A stretch of 64,000 nucleotides of DNA from Chaetorhynchus papuensis (lineage: Eukaryota; Chordata; Aves; Passeriformes; Rhipiduridae). Position numbers and translations under genes: made by a program. Location of the stretch: NCBI GenBank assembly GCA_013396525.1, contig VWYX01000934.1, positions 1 through 64,000 of the forward strand. Direction: 5' to 3'. Below are positions 63,589 to 64,000 of this stretch, piece after piece. The notes below the pieces were generated by a model, which saw only the letters and a program-made list of their open reading frames with translations, did no database searches and had not been told where the DNA came from. How positions within the stretch are numbered: the first letter of the stretch is position 1; each line of letters opens with the position of its first letter.

Positions 63589-64000
63589 TGAGCAATGGTC
63601 ACAATCAGACCATAGCAGAAGTGGGTCAGGAAATTTAACCTGACTGGTCGAACTCTGGGCTGAATCTGTAAGGTCTGCAAGGCCCAGCTTTGTCAGAACT
63701 CTGTGGATTACATACATCTGAGTGGCAAAACAGATTTAAAATGCTGTCCATTTCAACTTAACATTTGCCCTAGACATTGCTGAATTTCCATGAATACCAA
63801 CCCCACTGCCTCAGCTTTTGCAGTCACCACCGCTCGTATCTAAATGAAATCGTTAATTGCACATGTGGGAGTTAATTTTTTTTCTCTGACACATGGCCAT
63901 TTAACAGATTTTTAATATGTAAAGGGAACAAGTGCAATGAAATCCTGGTGCTTTCAGCTTTGGTTAGTGGTATTTTATGAAGTCGATATCCAATGCTGAC

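Larger units (their letters stand above)
61731..64000. other. AT-rich end region, possible minus-strand 3' UTR
   Basis: From 61731 to about 62110 the DNA is GC-richer; beyond 62110 it turns AT-rich abruptly. The 157-codon plus frame at 61680-62153 starts within the MIR relic and is unrecognisable. A minus-strand poly(A) signal at 62136-62141 would fit the end of a transcript coming from beyond 64000. No coding exon is visible within the window. Near 63262-63291 the word TTAAGATGCTT is repeated around TTAAGCAT. A 28-base pyrimidine run lies at 63561-63588. Confidence 0.35.

Noticed and set aside
1..64000. Bacterial-type systems, CRISPR arrays, tRNA or rRNA genes
   Set aside because: No regularly spaced short direct repeats with unique spacers, no tRNA B-box outside the MIR relic, no ribosomal RNA sequence, and no operon-like coding density.

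Overview
The window looks like bird nuclear DNA that is almost entirely non-coding: an intergenic stretch or the inside of one or more very long introns. The best evidence for a bird is a 5'-truncated CR1 LINE at 48568-48684 that ends in the typical avian CR1 3' tail. A second CR1 tail lies on the other strand at 10272-10320, and a solo retroviral LTR sits at 11433-11872. The LTR resembles those common in songbirds, so a passerine is my guess, but that rests on memory and is weaker than the call of 'bird'. Base composition is AT-rich with few CpGs, and no open reading frame is recognisable as a known protein. There are no bacterial-type genes, operons, CRISPR arrays, rRNA or tRNA genes.

Layout. 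1-1654 is featureless. 1655-1895 is the densest CpG cluster I saw. It contains a good-Kozak ATG followed by 18 open codons and a strong splice donor, so it is the best candidate for a promoter and first exon. 1896-11432 is plain sequence apart from the CR1 tail. 11433-11872 is the solo LTR on the minus strand, with perfect 10-bp terminal inverted repeats, a 4-bp target duplication, TATA box, octamer motif and poly(A) signal. 11873-37659 is mostly plain, with a small tandem duplication, a GC-richer block near 28.2 kb, a degenerate palindromic element at 28759 and a MIR-like fragment at 29822 that imitates a 26-nt exon. 37660-37930 is an old LINE reverse-transcriptase relic, followed by a degenerate palindromic repeat at 38254. 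48568 holds the clearer CR1. 53528-53771 and 58538-58789 are two minisatellites with 61-bp and 28-bp units. Both stay open as reading frames although the unit length is not a multiple of three. 61660-61730 is a reverse-strand MIR-type SINE relic. The last 1.9 kb is AT-rich and may be the 3' end of a minus-strand transcript unit whose body lies beyond the window.

The features do not work together as a pathway. They record layers of repeat insertion of different ages: MIR and the LINE relic are oldest, then the palindromic elements, CR1, the LTR, and finally the local minisatellites. I found no convincing new biological system. The most useful leads are the CpG/first-exon candidate, the LTR promoter with its octamer, the MIR-derived pseudo-exon and the two minisatellites.
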